7,744 bases of DNA from Candidatus Sumerlaeota bacterium (GTDB lineage: Bacteria > Sumerlaeota > Sumerlaeia > JAFGJS01): NCBI GenBank assembly GCA_016928995.1, contig JAFGJS010000160.1, forward strand, positions 1-7,744. The letters run 5' to 3'. The notes beneath the pieces are model-generated. The model saw nothing but the letters and a program-made list of their open reading frames with translations. It was not told where the DNA came from and searched no databases. Made by a program: the position numbers and the translations under genes. Below, piece by piece: positions 5,539 through 7,744 of this stretch (positions within the stretch are counted from its first letter, which is position 1; each line of letters starts with the position of its first letter).

Positions 5539-7047
5539 ATGGGCGAGAGCGTGGCTTTGGGAGTTGTTGTTGGGGGCGGAGATATTGTGGGGAATGAGAA
5601 GGAGAACCGGTATGCGGCGATTGCGGCGCGGTGGCCGCGGATGGGGCGGTATGCGTATGGCTACAGCGGCGCGGCGTGGAACCGGATGTATGAGGCGTTT
5701 CAGGATATGCTGGACAAGGATCCGCACCTGGCGTCGGTGTTTGAGACGCGGCGCAAGGCGGTGACGGGGCTGCGCTGGGATGTGCTGCCGGATCCAAACG
5801 ATGGTGAGCGCGGCGTGCGCGCGGCGGCGCTGGTGAAGGATGCGCTGCGGCATTGCGAAAATTTCGAGGGGGCGCTGCGCGGGCTGCTGGGCGCCATCGG
5901 CTTTGGTTGGAGCGTGAGCGAGGTCGTGTGGTCGCGGCGCGAAGACGGCTATCTCGGCTTCGAGCGGATCGTGTCGCGCTGGCCGGGACGGTTCGTGTAC
6001 GATGCGGACGGGGCGCTGTGCCTGAAGAGCTCGCGGTGGGATGCGAAGGGCCGGCCGCTGCCGGAGCGAAAATTCGTGACGGCGAAATTCGGCGATGAGC
6101 ATGACAATCCGTACGGCGCGGGACTGCTGATCAAGGCGTTCTGGTTCTGGTGGTTCAAGAAAAACGCGCTGCGGTTCTGGAATCTATTCAATGAGAAGTA
6201 CGGCGCGCCGTTGGCCGTGGCGAAGCATCCGGCCGGCGCGAGCGAGGAGGTGCGCGAGCGGCTGCGCGAGGTGCTGGAGGCGCTGCAGAGCGACAGCGGC
6301 GTGGTGCTGGAGGAAGGCCAGGCGATCGAGTTCGTGCAGGCGGCGGCTTCGCGCATGGGCGTGGTGAACCATTACCGCGAGCTGGCGGAGTTCTGCAACG
6401 ATGAGCTCACGAAGCTGTTCCTGGGGGCGACGCTGGCGGTGAGCGCGGGCAAGGGCGGTTCGCTGGCGCTGGCGCGGGTGCATGAGAGCGTGCGGCAGGA
6501 TTACGTGGAGGACGATGCGCGGATGCTCATGGGCGTGGTGAACGGGCAGCTGGCGCGGTGGCTGGTGGATGTGAACTTTGGCGCGGACGCGCCGGCGCCG
6601 CGGTTCGTGATCGAAACGGAGCCGCAGGCGGACTTGAAGGAGCTGGGCGAGCGGATCGAGGCGGCGGTGAAGATGGGACTGCGGGTGCCGGTGGATTGGA
6701 TTCACGCGCAGCTCGGCGTGCCGGCGGCAGGCGAGCAGGAGCGTTCGCTGCGGTATGATGATCAGAATCTGTATCAGTACCACTTGCAGTGGGGTGTGCT
6801 GACGACGAACGAGGTGCGGCGGTCGATGGGGCTGGCGCCGCTGCCGTATGGCGATGCGCCGGCGAATCCGCTGGTGACCCGGCAGCTGGCGGAAATGGGA
6901 TTGCTGCGGCTGCCGGAAGGCAAAGGCGCGCTGGAACTGGGCGCGTCGCAGCTGTATTCATTGCGTCCGAGCGCGTTGCATGGCAGCGCGCCGCGACACG
7001 AACATGAGCCGGAGCGCGAGGAGCCGCTCAAGGCGCGGGAGGAATAG
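5539..7047 (+). CDS. Mu gp29-like portal protein (DUF935)
   Basis: A 502-residue phage portal of the Mu gp29/DUF935 type. It forms the ring at one head vertex through which the terminase pumps DNA and to which the tail joins. Recognisable parts are DPHLASVFETRRKAVTGLRW (61-80), FGWSVSEVVW (122-131), NPYGAGLL (190-197) followed by the aromatic run FWFWWFKKNALRFW (201-214), EKYGAPLAVAKHP (219-231), and LTKLFLGATLAV (290-301). The helical stretch VHESVRQDYVEDDARML (314-330), usual for the family, precedes the wing/stem end. The C-terminal 30 residues are charged and probably disordered. Length matches Mu gp29, and no frameshift is seen. In phages this gene directly follows the terminase; here 1.4 kb with two minus-strand genes intervenes. 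No capsid, protease or Mu F-like gene follows. Confidence 0.93.
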   Translation: MGESVALGVVVGGGDIVGNEKENRYAAIAARWPRMGRYAYGYSGAAWNRMYEAFQDMLDKDPHLASVFETRRKAVTGLRWDVLPDPNDGERGVRAAALVKDALRHCENFEGALRGLLGAIGFGWSVSEVVWSRREDGYLGFERIVSRWPGRFVYDADGALCLKSSRWDAKGRPLPERKFVTAKFGDEHDNPYGAGLLIKAFWFWWFKKNALRFWNLFNEKYGAPLAVAKHPAGASEEVRERLREVLEALQSDSGVVLEEGQAIEFVQAAASRMGVVNHYRELAEFCNDELTKLFLGATLAVSAGKGGSLALARVHESVRQDYVEDDARMLMGVVNGQLARWLVDVNFGADAPAPRFVIETEPQADLKELGERIEAAVKMGLRVPVDWIHAQLGVPAAGEQERSLRYDDQNLYQYHLQWGVLTTNEVRRSMGLAPLPYGDAPANPLVTRQLAEMGLLRLPEGKGALELGASQLYSLRPSALHGSAPRHEHEPEREEPLKAREE

Positions 7048-7098
7048 GGGTTGGGCGCAACTTTCTTAAGCTGCGAAACTGCAGACACGGCTGTCATG

Positions 7099-7122
7099 AT
7101 TTTTGCGGGGCAAAAATCCCGC
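7099..7122. other. Hairpin after the portal gene
   Basis: ATTTTTGC (7099-7106), loop GGG, GCAAAAAT (7110-7117). An alternative fold pairs GCGGG (7105-7109) with CCCGC (7118-7122). It lies 52 nt after the portal stop. There is no downstream T-tract, so termination is only a possibility; the two exclusive folds are noted. Confidence 0.4.
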
Positions 7123-7148
7123 CTGCCTTGGGTGTAGTTGTGCGTCTA

Positions 7149-7238
7149 CCCAGGCCGGCGCTCACGGCCGCTTTGCGGCCTACGCTCTGGCCTGGGCTAC
7201 GATCTTAAGCGCTTTCAGCGCTAATAAGGAGCCATGAT
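7149..7238. repeat. Hairpin repeat cluster, copy B (nested hairpin)
   Basis: An outer stem CCCAGGCC (7149-7156)/GGCCTGGG (7189-7196) encloses an inner perfect stem GGCCGC (7166-7171), TTT, GCGGCC (7175-7180). Then comes AGCGCT-TTC-AGCGCT (7208-7222) and ATAAGGAGCCATGAT. Bases 7212-7238 match 100-126 with one difference. It has the same order of parts as copy A, with the CCAGG hairpin loop enlarged by a second hairpin. Confidence 0.7.
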
Positions 7239-7304
7239 AATAAGAGATTGGTGTCTGGAGTTGAAGTGAGATGCGCCAATCGGCGCCTCGCGCCGGATTT
7301 TTTC

Positions 7305-7332
7305 TGAACTCTGAACTCTGGATTCTGAACAC
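7305..7332. repeat. Heptamer array, TGAACTC type
   Basis: Four uninterrupted 7-bp units. The first two are exactly TGAACTC; the other two are TGGATTC and TGAACAC. It is part of the gene-free stretch 7048-7358, which otherwise holds only the hairpin repeats above. Confidence 0.65.
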
Positions 7333-7335
7333 TTT

Positions 7336-7370
7336 GTCTAAAGTCGAATGTCCAAAGTCTATGGTCGAGC
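7336..7370. repeat. Heptamer array, GTCNAAN type
   Basis: Five 7-bp units each beginning GTC (GTCTAAA, GTCGAAT, GTCCAAA, GTCTATG, GTCGAGC). It starts 3 nt after the previous array and runs into the end of the minus-strand ORF, whose TAG stop (7361-7359) it provides. Confidence 0.6.
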
Positions 7371-7676
7371 TAACGTCCATTGGTAGATGGCGTCCTCGAT
7401 GCGCCGGAGCGTCTCGTCGTCGAGCTGTCTAAAGAATTGCTCGATGTAAATTTGATTGCGGAAGCTGCGCAGGAGCATTTGCGGTTCAACGTCGGGCAAA
7501 GTGCAAGCATGGCACTTGAGGAGGGCCGTGATGAAGGCGGTTTCGTCGCGATGCTCATCGGGCGCGGCGTCGATCCAGATGCGGCAGGCGGCGGATAGGA
7601 TATGGCGCTTGATGATTTCGCGCCGTTTATATTGCCGATGCGCGTATAAAATTAAGATCCCGGATTCAACTTCCAA
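7359..7676 (-). CDS. Hypothetical helical protein, start uncertain
   Basis: Up to 105 residues from TTG 7676, with no earlier in-frame ATG. I do not recognise a family. From about residue 13 onward codon use is strongly C/G-ending (ATC, GCC, TGC, CTC), like the lipoprotein gene, which supports real coding on this strand; the antisense frame is then a shadow. The body is probably all-helical and charged (KRREIIKRH, DEHRDETAF, DDETLRRIEDAIYQW), with C49 and C52 (CHAC). The first dozen codons are AT-rich and a C9 tract (G9 in this sense) lies just upstream, so the true start may be lost, use a non-ATG codon, or lie across the tract. The stop is inside the heptamer array, so the C-terminus may also be altered. 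Confidence 0.5.
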   Translation of the reverse strand: MEVESGILILYAHRQYKRREIIKRHILSAACRIWIDAAPDEHRDETAFITALLKCHACTLPDVEPQMLLRSFRNQIYIEQFFRQLDDETLRRIEDAIYQWTLARP

Positions 7677-7679
7677 GTG

Positions 7680-7688
7680 CCCCCCCCC
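7680..7688. other. C9 homopolymer tract
   Basis: Nine consecutive C on the plus strand lie just upstream of the TTG start of the minus-strand ORF. With nine bases, GTG 7690 is out of frame with that ORF; one extra base would put it in frame. Confidence 0.6.
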
Positions 7689-7744
7689 ACGGGGTGGTCA
7701 CGTGTTCTTTGAGAATACAACTGCTGGCGTGGCGAAGCCAAGCG

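Noticed and set aside
7048-7240. Insertion sequence remnant after the portal gene
   Set aside because: Hairpins are present, but there is no transposase fragment, no paired terminal repeats and no visible target duplication.
7380-7598. Plus-strand 72-codon frame antisense to the C-terminal ORF
   Set aside because: It lies antisense to a frame with stronger C/G-ending codon bias; no recognisable family or ribosome site.

Overview
The window looks like bacterial chromosome carrying a broken-up remnant of a Mu-like tailed-phage packaging module. The DNA is moderately GC-rich, with AT-rich islands, and is unusually dense in short interspersed repeats. Genes of a lipid-anchored exo/endonuclease and a WaaE-like sugar transferase point to a Gram-negative-type envelope. 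The repeat style (octamer CGCARAGR arrays, heptamer arrays, paired hairpins ending in ATAAGG) reminds me of PVC-group genomes such as Lentisphaerota, Kiritimatiellota or Verrucomicrobiota. That placement is an impression and was not tested.

Layout. 1-218: hairpin repeats. 219-1004 (+): family 2 glycosyltransferase, followed by a good intrinsic terminator (1054-1096). 1097-1299: AT-rich gap. 1300-1482 (+): small unknown ORF. 1499-2461 (+): ATPase half of a phage terminase large subunit. 2455-3453: an apparent inserted segment of about 1 kb, with inverted octamer-repeat ends and a minus-strand membrane-protein gene (3250-2624). 3452-4096 (+): nuclease half of the same terminase. 4103-4169: hairpin between convergent genes. 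4495-4175 and 5412-4612 (-): a small single-pass membrane protein and an endonuclease/exonuclease/phosphatase-family lipoprotein. 5539-7047 (+): Mu gp29-like (DUF935) portal protein. 7048-7358: hairpins and heptamer repeats. 7676-7359 (-): an unknown, probably coding, ORF next to a C9 tract.

How it fits together. Terminase and portal would normally be adjacent late genes: the terminase drives DNA through the portal into the prohead. Here the terminase is cut between its ATPase and nuclease domains, yet both halves keep their catalytic residues. Deleting the inserted segment together with one copy of a 9-bp near-duplication restores one continuous reading frame of plausible sequence. A host-type gene pair on the opposite strand separates terminase from portal. 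Octamer-repeat arrays lie at the edges of the phage genes. No capsid, head-morphogenesis, integrase or lysis gene is present. The most interesting signal is therefore the repeat-bounded, transposase-less insertion and the repeat family that punctuates the phage block.
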